Shown here in pieces: positions 40,595 to 48,886 of a DNA stretch of 64,000 nucleotides (position 1 is its first letter; each line of letters opens with the position of its first letter). Made by a program: the position numbers and the translations under genes. Origin of the DNA: an uncultured beta proteobacterium (GTDB lineage: Bacteria; Pseudomonadota; Gammaproteobacteria; Burkholderiales; SG8-41); NCBI GenBank assembly GCA_903893565.1, contig CAITMU010000087.1:1-64000 (forward strand). The letters are read 5' to 3'. Under the pieces are notes generated by a model that had not been told where the DNA came from, did not search any database, and worked only from the letters and a program-made list of their open reading frames with translations.

Positions 40595-41575
40595 ATGAGT
40601 GATCATCAATTGCGGTATGAGACAGTCGAGGGTTGGGAGCAATTGCCTCGTGGGTTTGCGCATCGTGATGTGGCCGGAGTCGCTGTCGATGGGGAAGACC
40701 GAGTGTATTTGATCTGTCGAGGAGAAAACCCCATTATTGTTTATGACCAAAAAGGTCATTTTATTCGTTCTTGGGGTAAGGGCGACTTTACTTATCGAAC
40801 TCACGGCATTAGTGTTGGGCCGAATGGCACTATATTTTGCACGGATGATGGCAACCACACCGTCAGGCAGTACACCCCAGAGGGCCGTTTATTAATGACG
40901 ATGGGCACGATGAATACGGCCTCGGACACGGGCTATGATGGGAAGACGACGGGGTCGATACAAAGAGCGGCAGGACCCTTTAATCGCCCGACTAATATCG
41001 CGACTGGGCCTAATGGGGATTACTATATTTCCGATGGTTATGGCAATGCTCGGGTTCATCGTTATTCATCCGCGGGGAAGCTAAAGGGTTCTTGGGGCGA
41101 ACCGGGTCGGGGACCGGGTCAATTTCATTTGCCGCATGGGATTGCTTGTGCTGCGGATGGACGTGTATTTGTTTGTGATCGGGAAAGTGATCGCATTCAA
41201 ATTTTTAGTCCAGATGGAGAGTATTTGACGGAGTGGACCGATACCCAAAGGCCGACGCACTTGGTATTTGATGCTCAGGGGCGCGCTTATGTGACCGAGC
41301 TATGGTGGCATGTGGGAGATCACTCCTATACCCATGGACCGATCACTCAGGCAAGGCATGCGCGCTTAAGTGTGTTTGATCCTAATGGAAAATTGCTCTC
41401 GCGGATGGGAACTCCAGAGGCGGCTGCCCCGGGGAGCTTTGCTGCTCCGCATGGGCTTGCAGTGGATTCCAAGGGGGATGTGTATGTGAGTGAAGTGACC
41501 TGGACTTTTGCGGTGAGTCGGGGTCGTGCGCCTGTGGACTGCCATACTTTTCAAAAACTCACATTGAGCCAATAA
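40595..41575 (+). CDS. NHL-repeat beta-propeller protein
   Basis: The 326-residue protein has about six NHL/peptidyl-hydroxyglycine-lyase-like blades, seen as recurring blocks such as GVAVDGEDRVYLICRG, GISVGPNGTIFCTDDGNH, NIATGPNGDYYISDGYGN, GIACAADGRVFVCDRESD and GLAVDSKGDVYVSEVTW. No signal peptide follows the ATG at 40595, so it is presumably cytoplasmic. An upstream in-frame start would overlap doxX. It could be a lactonase, lyase or binding protein; the reaction is unknown. Confidence 0.78.
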   Translation: MSDHQLRYETVEGWEQLPRGFAHRDVAGVAVDGEDRVYLICRGENPIIVYDQKGHFIRSWGKGDFTYRTHGISVGPNGTIFCTDDGNHTVRQYTPEGRLLMTMGTMNTASDTGYDGKTTGSIQRAAGPFNRPTNIATGPNGDYYISDGYGNARVHRYSSAGKLKGSWGEPGRGPGQFHLPHGIACAADGRVFVCDRESDRIQIFSPDGEYLTEWTDTQRPTHLVFDAQGRAYVTELWWHVGDHSYTHGPITQARHARLSVFDPNGKLLSRMGTPEAAAPGSFAAPHGLAVDSKGDVYVSEVTWTFAVSRGRAPVDCHTFQKLTLSQ

Positions 41576-41700
41576 AATCAACTGCCGCCTTGAGGGAGGG
41601 GGGGGCGCCAAATGAATTGGGTGCCGATGCGGGCTCGAGGTGAGTCCGTTACCAGGCCTTTTCCGAAAAACGAGGCTACGCCCTGCCTCCCTTATTAGGG

Positions 41701-42165
41701 CTAATAGTGGGAGTCGAAGCTCACAGCATCCATTCGATTGATTTCATGCATATCGATATAAGAGCGTTTGGTCGCACGGTCTACCGTAAACTGCATACGA
41801 CGGTGGCCATCGGTGGTGGCGCGAATCGATAAGAGTTGTAGACCTTCTTTGACTTGCCATTCGTGGGAGCCTGCTAGGCCAGCAGGGGCGTAGATGGAGT
41901 CGCCAGGCCCGACGAGGGTTTCCTTGCCATCCAAGTCCCGCACAATAGCGGTGCCTGAGAGCACGTAGTAGAAGACTTCAATCGGGTGCCAGTGTAAGTG
42001 CTCATGAACTTCGGCATCAAAGGTGGCCAATCCCACTCGAATACGCTCACTGGGGAATTCAGCGCTGCCAACCAAGGGTCTTACGGTTTGTCCTTCCACT
42101 GCACCGGGGGTGACTTTGACCTTTGATTGACTGACGATTCGCATGGTGGGTTTGATATTGTCCAT
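41701..42165 (-). CDS. Cupin-domain protein
   Basis: This single-domain cupin has 154 residues from the ATG at 42165, with GGAG 9 nt upstream. An earlier ATG at 42180 lacks such a site. Motif 1 is HEHLHWHPIEVFYYVLSG, with likely metal histidines and a glutamate, and motif 2 is GDSIYAPAGLAGSHEW. Small cupins are isomerases, dioxygenases or sugar/acid-binding proteins. It faces the NHL gene and is followed, in its own direction, by no clear partner. Confidence 0.78.
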   Translation of the reverse strand: MDNIKPTMRIVSQSKVKVTPGAVEGQTVRPLVGSAEFPSERIRVGLATFDAEVHEHLHWHPIEVFYYVLSGTAIVRDLDGKETLVGPGDSIYAPAGLAGSHEWQVKEGLQLLSIRATTDGHRRMQFTVDRATKRSYIDMHEINRMDAVSFDSHY

Positions 42166-42274
42166 TGAAAAAATCTCCATAGTGAGTGGTTTGAGTAATT
42201 CGGTATTGAATCGCTAGGCTTACAAAAATAGAGCCTTGTTTTTTTGGCGCCAGTATTTTTCGTGGAAAGAGATT

Positions 42275-43267
42275 TTAATTCGCATTCAGTCCTAATTCAC
42301 GTATTATTTTTCCCCACTTTTGCGTTTCGCTTCGAATGAAAGTGGCGAACTCCTCGGGAGAGTCACCCACGGTGGTAAAGGCCATGTCTTTTAATCGTTG
42401 ACTGACCTCAGCGCGTTTCAAAGTGGTCTGAGTCGTTGCATGCACGAAACGCAAGATGTCTTTAGAGGTATTGACGGGAAGCATCAGTCCCCACCAAAAA
42501 CCAGATTCAAATCCTGGGTAGCCCGATTCGGCCACGGTGGGCCACTGTGGTGCGAGGGGCAGGCGCTGTGCGCTGGTAATAGCCAGTGCACGAAGGCGGC
42601 CGGAGCGGACTTGAGGCATTGCCACCGAAAGTGGGGCGAAATAAAGCGGGGTTTCACCAGTGAGCACAGCGGTTATGGCCTCCCCACCACCGCGGTAAGG
42701 CACATGCAATAAATGAATACCAGCGGTGCGTTTAAAAAGTTCTGGCGAGAGGAAGGTCGGGGTGCCTGTGCCGGCTGAGGCAAAGCTAATGGCGCTGGGT
42801 TGGCGTTTGGCTAAAGAAACCAATTCAGGCAGTGAGTAAACGGGCAAGGACGGATGAACCACAATGAGCGCAGGAGCCCCCCCCAAGCGAGTCACGGGTG
42901 AGAAGTCCCGTAGAAAATCGTAAGGAAGGTTTTTATACAGGAATGCGTTAACGGTCATCGTTTGAGGGGCTTCATACCAAGTATAGCCATCGGGTGCCGA
43001 TTTTGCGGCCAGGGCCGCGCCTATGTTGCTGCCTGCCCCCGCATGGTTTTCCACCACGACCCTTTGGCCTAGTTCTTCCGAGAGGGCATTAGCCAAAATG
43101 CGTCCTACCGTATCGGCCAAACCACCCGCTGAGTCAGAAACAATGAAACGGATATTTTTGCTAGGGTAGTTTTGCGCCTGCGAGAGCATCGGGGAGCACA
43201 GTCCCCCCAACAAAGCGCTCAGCCCCCATAGTGTGATGACCGATGGAGGGATTGTTTTTGAGGGCAT
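42275..43267 (-). CDS. Bug-family (TctC-like) tripartite tricarboxylate solute-binding protein
   Basis: The 330-residue protein has a signal peptide ending near SQA-QNYP (residue 31), followed by YPSKNIRFIVSDSAGGLADT. The Bug pattern includes GAGSNIGAALAAKSAPDGYT and HVPYRGGGEA. These periplasmic receptors bind small carboxylates or amides for TctAB transporters, none of which lie here, as is common for Bug orphans. Its place beside the catabolic cluster suggests it may bind a related compound. Confidence 0.9.
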   Translation of the reverse strand: MPSKTIPPSVITLWGLSALLGGLCSPMLSQAQNYPSKNIRFIVSDSAGGLADTVGRILANALSEELGQRVVVENHAGAGSNIGAALAAKSAPDGYTWYEAPQTMTVNAFLYKNLPYDFLRDFSPVTRLGGAPALIVVHPSLPVYSLPELVSLAKRQPSAISFASAGTGTPTFLSPELFKRTAGIHLLHVPYRGGGEAITAVLTGETPLYFAPLSVAMPQVRSGRLRALAITSAQRLPLAPQWPTVAESGYPGFESGFWWGLMLPVNTSKDILRFVHATTQTTLKRAEVSQRLKDMAFTTVGDSPEEFATFIRSETQKWGKIIRELGLNAN

Positions 43268-43278
43268 CTATATCAAAC

Positions 43279-43728
43279 TTATTTTGAGCCGGTACTACCA
43301 AAGCCGCTCGCCCCTCGCGAGCTATCGACAAAGTTTTCAACCAGATTGAATTCGGCTTGTAGGACAGGGACGATGACCAATTGGGCTAAGCGGTCTAGGG
43401 GTTGGATCGTGAAGGCAGCCTTACCCCGATTCCAAGTGGAAATAAAAATCTGTCCTTGATAATCCGAATCGATTAAGCCGACGAGATTGCCTAGAACGAT
43501 ACCGTTTTTGTGGCCTAGACCGGAGCGAGGCAATAAGAGAGCCGCATAGCCGGGGTCCGCAATGTGAATGGCCAGTCCGGTAGGAATGAGTTCACATTGG
43601 CCAGGATCAAGGCAAAGTGAGGCGTCGAGGCACGCGCGTAAATCCAGTCCCGCCGAACCAGCGGTAGCGTATTGGGGGCGATGCTCATGGAGCCGAGGGT
43701 CTAGAATTTTAAGGTCTATTTTTTTCAT
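43279..43728 (-). CDS. dut: dUTP diphosphatase
   Basis: dUTPase hydrolyses dUTP to dUMP and keeps uracil out of DNA. The 149-residue protein has the five trimer motifs: [46 protein letters not shown] and the C-terminal [10 protein letters not shown]. It lies after coaBC in the same direction, a conserved pair. Confidence 0.97.
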   Translation of the reverse strand: MKKIDLKILDPRLHEHRPQYATAGSAGLDLRACLDASLCLDPGQCELIPTGLAIHIADPGYAALLLPRSGLGHKNGIVLGNLVGLIDSDYQGQIFISTWNRGKAAFTIQPLDRLAQLVIVPVLQAEFNLVENFVDSSRGASGFGSTGSK

Positions 43729-43813
43729 GAGGGCTCAATGAGGAAAAGAATGGCGAAGTGACATCACTGCGAAGTCAGGAGCGCCGAGACGGAAGAAATA
43801 ACAAAATGGACGA

Positions 43814-45022
43814 TTATTTTTTTTCTGCTCTATAGGCTTTGGCTATTTCGAGTATCAACGTGTTGGCCAGATCGGTTTTATTGGCGCGAGGCAAGTGTCG
43901 AACGCCTTTGTCATCTAAAATAGTGACTTCGTTATCATCTTTGCCAATGGCCTGCTGGGCCAAATTGGCTATCATGAGACTGACTTTTTTACGTCGTCTT
44001 TTCTCATCGGCGAATTTTTCTAAATGTTCGCTTTCAGCGGCAAAGCCCACGGTGAACGGTGCGGGGGTTTGTGAGGCGACCCAGGCCAGAATATCGGTGT
44101 TGGGGACAAGACTGAGGGTGAGTTCGGTCGCGTCGGTTTTTTTGATTTTTTGTTCGTACGGTTTTTCTACCCGATAGTCGGCCACAGCGGCCACTGCCAC
44201 AAAAACATCACACTGCTGAACGTGTTCTTTAACGCATTGAAACATTTGTTGTGCGCTTTGAACGCTAAAACGATTAACGCCCAAGGGAAGAGGCAGTGAA
44301 ACGGGCCCTGAAATGAGCGTCACGTTCGCCCCAGCGTGCTGCGCTGAACGGGCGAGGGCATAGCCCATTTTTCCCGAGCTAAGATTGGTAATGCCCCGTA
44401 CCGCATCGATGGGTTCGAAGGTCGGGCCTGCTGTGATCAGCAAAGAGATCCCCTGTAAGGGTTTTGGCGCGAGGAAACTAGCCATCGATTCGGCTAGATC
44501 GAGGGCTTCGAGCATACGGCCTTGTCCAACCTCACCACAGGCCTGTTCGCCGCTGGCCGGTCCTAGGAGGGTGACCTTGTCTGCTGTAAGGGTAGCAACA
44601 TTGCGTTGTGTAGCTGGGTTTTCCCACATTTGCCGGTTCATGGCTGGGGCGACGAGCAAAGGGCAGTCTCGCGCTAGGCATAGTGTGGACAGGAGGTCAT
44701 CGGCAAGACCGTGTGCGAGTTTAGCCATGAAGTCGGCGCTGGCCGGGGCAATGAGAATGGCATCTTTATCCCGCGACAGTTCAATATGAGCCATGTTATT
44801 GGGTATCCGTCCATCCCAAAGGTCGGTATACACGCTACGTCCTGAGAGGGCTTGCAGGGTAAGGGGGGTAATGAATTGCGTGGCCGCCTGGGTCATGACG
44901 ACTTGAACCTCGATATTTAGGTCCATGAGGCGTCGGACAAGCTCCGCGGCTTTGTAGGCAGCAACACCGCCCGTGATTCCCAGAAGAACTTTTTTTCTCG
45001 TAATATCAGTCATATAGCGCAT
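43814..45022 (-). CDS. coaBC: Bifunctional phosphopantothenoylcysteine decarboxylase / phosphopantothenate-cysteine ligase
   Basis: CoaBC makes 4'-phosphopantetheine for CoA in two steps. The 402-residue fusion has the FMN-dependent CoaC half (GITGGVAAYKAAELVRRL, catalytic His in NMAHIELSRD, PAMNRQMWENPATQ, ACGEVGQGRM) and the CoaB half (TAGPTFEPIDAVRGITNLSSGKMG, FAAESE). The first ATG (45022) or the third codon ATG (45013) may start it. panB and panC at 59-61 kb serve the same pathway. Confidence 0.96.
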   Translation of the reverse strand: MRYMTDITRKKVLLGITGGVAAYKAAELVRRLMDLNIEVQVVMTQAATQFITPLTLQALSGRSVYTDLWDGRIPNNMAHIELSRDKDAILIAPASADFMAKLAHGLADDLLSTLCLARDCPLLVAPAMNRQMWENPATQRNVATLTADKVTLLGPASGEQACGEVGQGRMLEALDLAESMASFLAPKPLQGISLLITAGPTFEPIDAVRGITNLSSGKMGYALARSAQHAGANVTLISGPVSLPLPLGVNRFSVQSAQQMFQCVKEHVQQCDVFVAVAAVADYRVEKPYEQKIKKTDATELTLSLVPNTDILAWVASQTPAPFTVGFAAESEHLEKFADEKRRRKKVSLMIANLAQQAIGKDDNEVTILDDKGVRHLPRANKTDLANTLILEIAKAYRAEKK

Positions 45023-45251
45023 TTTTTTTGATTCTTGCGATTAGTGTAGCGTACCGCCGCAAAACATGACACTCCCCTCACTGGAAGTGTGGCATTTATG
45101 ATGGCATTGCGTGCTAGTGTTAAGTGCAGAGGGGGCTTGGGTTCGAGTAATTTTTGTAGGCGGCTAAGTCACTCTATTCAGGGATTTAATGTTTTTTTTA
45201 GCGTTTGGGTCTTTTTTTCTTCCCAGTGATCGATAAATGCCGATCCAGGCC

Positions 45252-45281
45252 TTGAGTGAAGGGCCTAAGTACGTGTAGAAT
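45252..45281 (+). promoter_or_regulatory. Promoter upstream of rpmB
   Basis: TTGAGT (45252-45257) and TAGAAT (45276-45281) are 18 bp apart, in the 323-bp divergent gap between coaBC and rpmB. A small stem ACCC/GGGT around CTTT follows at about 45285-45296, in the 5' leader. The rest of the gap shows no gene. Confidence 0.5.
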
Positions 45282-45345
45282 CCAACCCCTTTGGGTGCAT
45301 TACTTCATTCCCACAGTTTACTTTTATCGTTTCGAGGTCAAAATC

Positions 45346-45582
45346 ATGTCGCGCGTATGTCAGGTCACCGGTAAGAAACCGATGATAGGTAATAATGTTT
45401 CCCACGCCAACAATAAGACTAAACGGCGTTTTTTACCGAATTTACACCATCGTCGTTTTTGGGTTGAATCCGAAAATCGTTGGATTAATTTAAGAGTATC
45501 ACAAGCCGGTCTACGTACTATCGATAAGAACGGCATTGACGTGGTGCTAGCCGATCTACGCAGTCGTGGCGTTGCGGTCTAA
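45346..45582 (+). CDS. rpmB: 50S ribosomal protein L28
   Basis: L28 is a small 50S protein. The ATG at 45346 gives 78 residues starting [20 protein letters not shown], the canonical start and length. [17 protein letters not shown] and [13 protein letters not shown] are conserved. In-frame codons upstream of the ATG are unrelated. rpmG follows after 18 bp. Confidence 0.97.
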   Translation: MSRVCQVTGKKPMIGNNVSHANNKTKRRFLPNLHHRRFWVESENRWINLRVSQAGLRTIDKNGIDVVLADLRSRGVAV

Positions 45583-45600
45583 AGCGAAAAGGAATTAAAC

Positions 45601-45765
45601 ATGGCAAGCAAAAGAGATAAGATTAAACTAGAGTCGACCGCAGGCACGGGTCACTTCTATACGACTTCTAAAAATAAGCGTACGATGCCTGAGAAGATGG
45701 AAATCCAAAAGTTTGACCCTGTCGCTCGTAAGCATGTTCTTTATAAAGAAGCTAAGATCAAATAA
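45601..45765 (+). CDS. rpmG: 50S ribosomal protein L33, zinc-independent
   Basis: L33 is an E-site 50S protein. It has 54 residues, starting [20 protein letters not shown] and ending EAKIK. There are no cysteines, so this is the zinc-free form. AAAGGAAT precedes the ATG. It forms an rpmB-rpmG pair ended by tandem hairpins. Confidence 0.96.
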   Translation: MASKRDKIKLESTAGTGHFYTTSKNKRTMPEKMEIQKFDPVARKHVLYKEAKIK

Positions 45766-45788
45766 ACTGCATTTTGATTTAGTCGGTG

Positions 45789-45863
45789 GCATGAAACCTA
45801 TATAAGGTTTTCATGCACCTGAACTAAAAAAGCCACGGGTCAATAAACCGCGTGGCTTTTTTT
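45789..45863 (+). terminator. Tandem hairpins ending rpmB-rpmG
   Basis: Hairpin 1 pairs GCATGAAACC (45789-45798) with GGTTTTCATGC (45806-45816), with one bulge. Hairpin 2 pairs GCCACG (45832-45837) with CGTGGC (45851-45856), flanked by A6 and T7 runs, so it can work in both directions between rpmG and the convergent desaturase gene. Confidence 0.88.
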
Positions 45864-45983
45864 ATGTCGGGACTCAATCGAGGCGATAGGATTGAGGGAT
45901 GATGAGTGTCTTGCCTTTTGCGATCCCTACGGTTGGCCCAAACGTTGGATGTGTATTGATGTTATTCGCAGGTCGTCCTCAGA

Positions 45984-47153
45984 TTAAGCATAAGAGCGTA
46001 ATTTTTTGGAAAACTCTTGTAGCGGTAATATGTCGCTTTTGTCCGCACGATGGCACCAGTCTTCGAGTTTGCTGAGCAGTTGCTCCTTGGTGGCATTGGA
46101 GCGCTGCCATACCGCAGTGAGTTCATCACGCATGGTGTAAATGGTCGATAAGACTTTACTATGATTTAGCACTGTGGCGCGCTCTGCCTTTTCATCCTCA
46201 CTGAGTGCCGTACTATCAATGTTTAGCCATCGACGTAAGCGAGAGGGATCGACATGTATGGAAATAAGGTTGAGCTTTTGAAGTTCTACCTGGCAGGGTT
46301 GACGTAAAGAGCGAGCGTAACGGGTAATCACATCATAACGATGGGTAATCACGGCGTGTAAGGTATCAAAGTCACAATTGGTTTTTGTAGAGTCTAATTT
46401 TACCTTCGGTGCTACTTTTTTAACTTTCGCTAAACCGAGCGCTTGTAGAATACAGATATACATCCAGCCGATATCAAACTCATACCAACGATTGGAAAGT
46501 TTGGCAGAGGTGGGATAGGCATGGTGGTTATTGTGAAGTTCTTCACCGCCAATCAGGATGCCCCAGGGGGATACGTTAGCGCTGGTATCTTCTGATTGAA
46601 AATTACGGTACCCCACAAAGTGCCCCACTCCATTGATGACTCCAGCAGCAAGAAAAGGAATCCACATCATTTGGATGGCCCACACCGTCAGTCCAAGCGG
46701 ACCAAATAAAATCAAATTGACAATCAGCATGGAGCCGATGCCAATGCGGTCGTGTTTCGAGTAGACATGGCGCTCGAGCCAATCGTCTGGAGTGCCGGTA
46801 CCGTATTGCTCGAGGGTTTGTTTGTTACCGCCTTCGAGGCGATAAAGTTCAGCGCCTTCAAAGAGTACTTTTTTTAGACCAAAAATTTGGGGGCTGTGTG
46901 GATCATCCTTTGTTTCACATTTGGCGTGGTGTTTACGATGAATGGCTGTCCAGGTTTTAGTGGTCATGCCGGTTGTGCACCAAAGCCAAAAGCGAAAAAA
47001 ATGGCTAACGATGGGATGCAAGTCAAGGGCCCGGTGAGCGGAATGACGATGCAGGTAAATGGTGACCGCGGCAATCGTGATGTGGGTCAGCCCCAAAGTG
47101 GCTAGAATTACGCCCCACCAAGGAAGATTGAGTAATCCAGAAATCATATACAC
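45984..47153 (-). CDS. Acyl-CoA/fatty-acid desaturase with long C-terminal tail
   Basis: This membrane di-iron desaturase of the stearoyl-CoA (delta-9) type has 389 residues. The three histidine boxes are HRHSAH (35-40), HRKHH (72-76) and HNNHH (207-211), among hydrophobic helices. From about residue 255 a soluble, charged helical tail of some 130 residues follows, which the minimal catalytic core does not need. It would add a double bond to membrane lipids. A 16-bp palindrome at its promoter suggests repression. Confidence 0.88.
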   Translation of the reverse strand: MYMISGLLNLPWWGVILATLGLTHITIAAVTIYLHRHSAHRALDLHPIVSHFFRFWLWCTTGMTTKTWTAIHRKHHAKCETKDDPHSPQIFGLKKVLFEGAELYRLEGGNKQTLEQYGTGTPDDWLERHVYSKHDRIGIGSMLIVNLILFGPLGLTVWAIQMMWIPFLAAGVINGVGHFVGYRNFQSEDTSANVSPWGILIGGEELHNNHHAYPTSAKLSNRWYEFDIGWMYICILQALGLAKVKKVAPKVKLDSTKTNCDFDTLHAVITHRYDVITRYARSLRQPCQVELQKLNLISIHVDPSRLRRWLNIDSTALSEDEKAERATVLNHSKVLSTIYTMRDELTAVWQRSNATKEQLLSKLEDWCHRADKSDILPLQEFSKKLRSYA

Positions 47154-47163
47154 CTTTGATTAT

Positions 47164-47194
47164 TAAATAAATTTATTTAGTCGTGGTCTATATA
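47164..47194 (-). promoter_or_regulatory. Desaturase promoter with 16-bp palindromic operator candidate
   Basis: TAAATAAATTTATTTA at 47164-47179 is a perfect palindrome 10-25 bp upstream of the desaturase ATG. On the minus strand a TATATA (47189-47194) lies just before it, so the palindrome would cover the transcription start, a normal place for a repressor. No good -35 is seen. Confidence 0.45.
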
Positions 47195-47516
47195 CTACAC
47201 GCGGTCCGCCAAGGATAGCTCATTGGAGGAGAGCATTCGATCAGAACAGCCACTTTTATAAGAATATCATGATTTTAAACAATTTTATCTTACTCATGCA
47301 GTTAAATCCCGGTATTTCTAGCGCCCGATGAAAACTAGGCCTTCCTTCACGAGATTGATCCCTTGGCTTTAACCGTTGGCGGGTTGGTGCTCGGGGGTTC
47401 GCTCTTTGTTTTTTTTCAGTGGAAGACCCCATGCAAGGTAGATAAACGTCGGCTGTGGACAATCCTTGTGGGGTCGAGAGGCGCTTATTTTTTAATGCTA
47501 AGGCACATAGAATCGA
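47195..47516. other. Intergenic region between desaturase and MscS-family genes
   Basis: About 320 bp separate two minus-strand genes. Translations in all frames give no recognisable protein. Apart from the desaturase promoter at its left edge, I see nothing I can name. Confidence 0.4.
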
Positions 47517-48830
47517 TTAGAGTTGTTTAGCACCGGTTGGGGTACCAACCTCAGCGGACCGGTTCATGTCGGGTTGAGGCATCAAAAACACTTCCCGTTT
47601 GGGATACGGAATGGTGAGCCCTTCTGCTTTAAATGCTTTCCATATATTGAGTAACAAGTCAGAACGAAGCAACGCGCTATTATCCATTGGGTTATCGACC
47701 CAGAATCGTAGTTCAATCTCCACGCCGTGGTCGGCCAATTTATTGACGATCGCATTTGGCTGAGGGGTGGGTAATATGAGGGGTTGTTCGCTCGCTAACT
47801 TGAGTAAAATCGCCAAGGCTTTTTCCAGATCGTCTTGATAGCTGACTTGTACGGTCAGCGCTTGGCGGGAAATTATGTCGGAATAGGTGTGATTAACGAC
47901 GGTGGATGTGATGAGCGTGTCATTAGGAATGATCGCTTCAATGCCAGAAAAATCTCTAACCACCACATAGCGAGCGGTCATTTTAGTGAGTTGGCCGAGA
48001 TGTCCATCAATGCAGACTTGATGGCCCAGTTGTACCGATCGATCTAGTAAAATAATGAATCCACTGACGTAATTGCTGGCTATTTTTTGTAGTCCTAAAC
48101 CCAGTCCTACGCCGAGTGCACCACCGAATACAGAAAGAACGGTTAAATCGACTCCGGAGAAAGCCAAGCTTAACAAGAGGGCTAACAGCACCAAGGTGGC
48201 TTGCGTGAGCTTGGAAACCATGATGCGAAGGTTAATATCGAATTCGTTCGCTAGCATCACACGTGCCTGGATGACGCGGGCAAACCACAGTGAGACAAGA
48301 AAAATACTGAGCGCAAACAGTAACCCTTTAAAGAGGCTCAAAAAGCTCAATCTTTGTTTGCCCAAGTCTATTTCCCAGCCGTCTAGAATCCGCAGTAATT
48401 CCGGAAGGAAGCCGGAAACATAAAGCGCAAACCCAATCCAAACGCCAGCTGCGATAAAACGAATCAATTGATCACGCCACCCACTGGGAGCAAACACTTG
48501 ATTGAGCATGACCACTGCGAGTCGGATGATGATGGCGCTGTTAAGTAGCGCTAACATAAAGGTGAGTAACGGATGACTGTGACCGGGTAGCAGGGCACGT
48601 GAGAAGTAAACCAACGCAAGGGCTGTTAGGTAAAAATAAACCGAGCGCAGTGCCTCGCGGGCCAGGGCTTTCTGACCCGGCCGGGCGTCTAAAAAATGCT
48701 GAGTGGATCGGGTAATTAGATACGCGAGGATGAGGCTGAGGGTGCCCGTGACCAATTGCCAAATAAACGAGTCTTGGTGCAAGTCAGTGATGAGATTTGC
48801 CATTAAATTCGGTAGCAAGGTGTTGCTCAT
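47517..48830 (-). CDS. MscS-family mechanosensitive channel
   Basis: The 437-residue inner-membrane protein has several N-terminal helices. The MscS pore helix and beta domain follow (VFGGALGVGLGLGLQKIASNYVSG, LLDRSVQLGHQVCIDG, IEAIIPNDTLITSTVVNHT). The last third is the cytoplasmic alpha/beta vestibule. Its length puts it with the small-to-mid MscS paralogues. It would release solutes on hypo-osmotic shock. It lies 56 bp after rsmB in the same direction. Confidence 0.9.
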   Translation of the reverse strand: MSNTLLPNLMANLITDLHQDSFIWQLVTGTLSLILAYLITRSTQHFLDARPGQKALAREALRSVYFYLTALALVYFSRALLPGHSHPLLTFMLALLNSAIIIRLAVVMLNQVFAPSGWRDQLIRFIAAGVWIGFALYVSGFLPELLRILDGWEIDLGKQRLSFLSLFKGLLFALSIFLVSLWFARVIQARVMLANEFDINLRIMVSKLTQATLVLLALLLSLAFSGVDLTVLSVFGGALGVGLGLGLQKIASNYVSGFIILLDRSVQLGHQVCIDGHLGQLTKMTARYVVVRDFSGIEAIIPNDTLITSTVVNHTYSDIISRQALTVQVSYQDDLEKALAILLKLASEQPLILPTPQPNAIVNKLADHGVEIELRFWVDNPMDNSALLRSDLLLNIWKAFKAEGLTIPYPKREVFLMPQPDMNRSAEVGTPTGAKQL

Positions 48831-48886
48831 AAGGCGGCAGTCAGTAAGGGGTCATGGGCAAATAAGAGACTCTAGTTTAAGAATTT

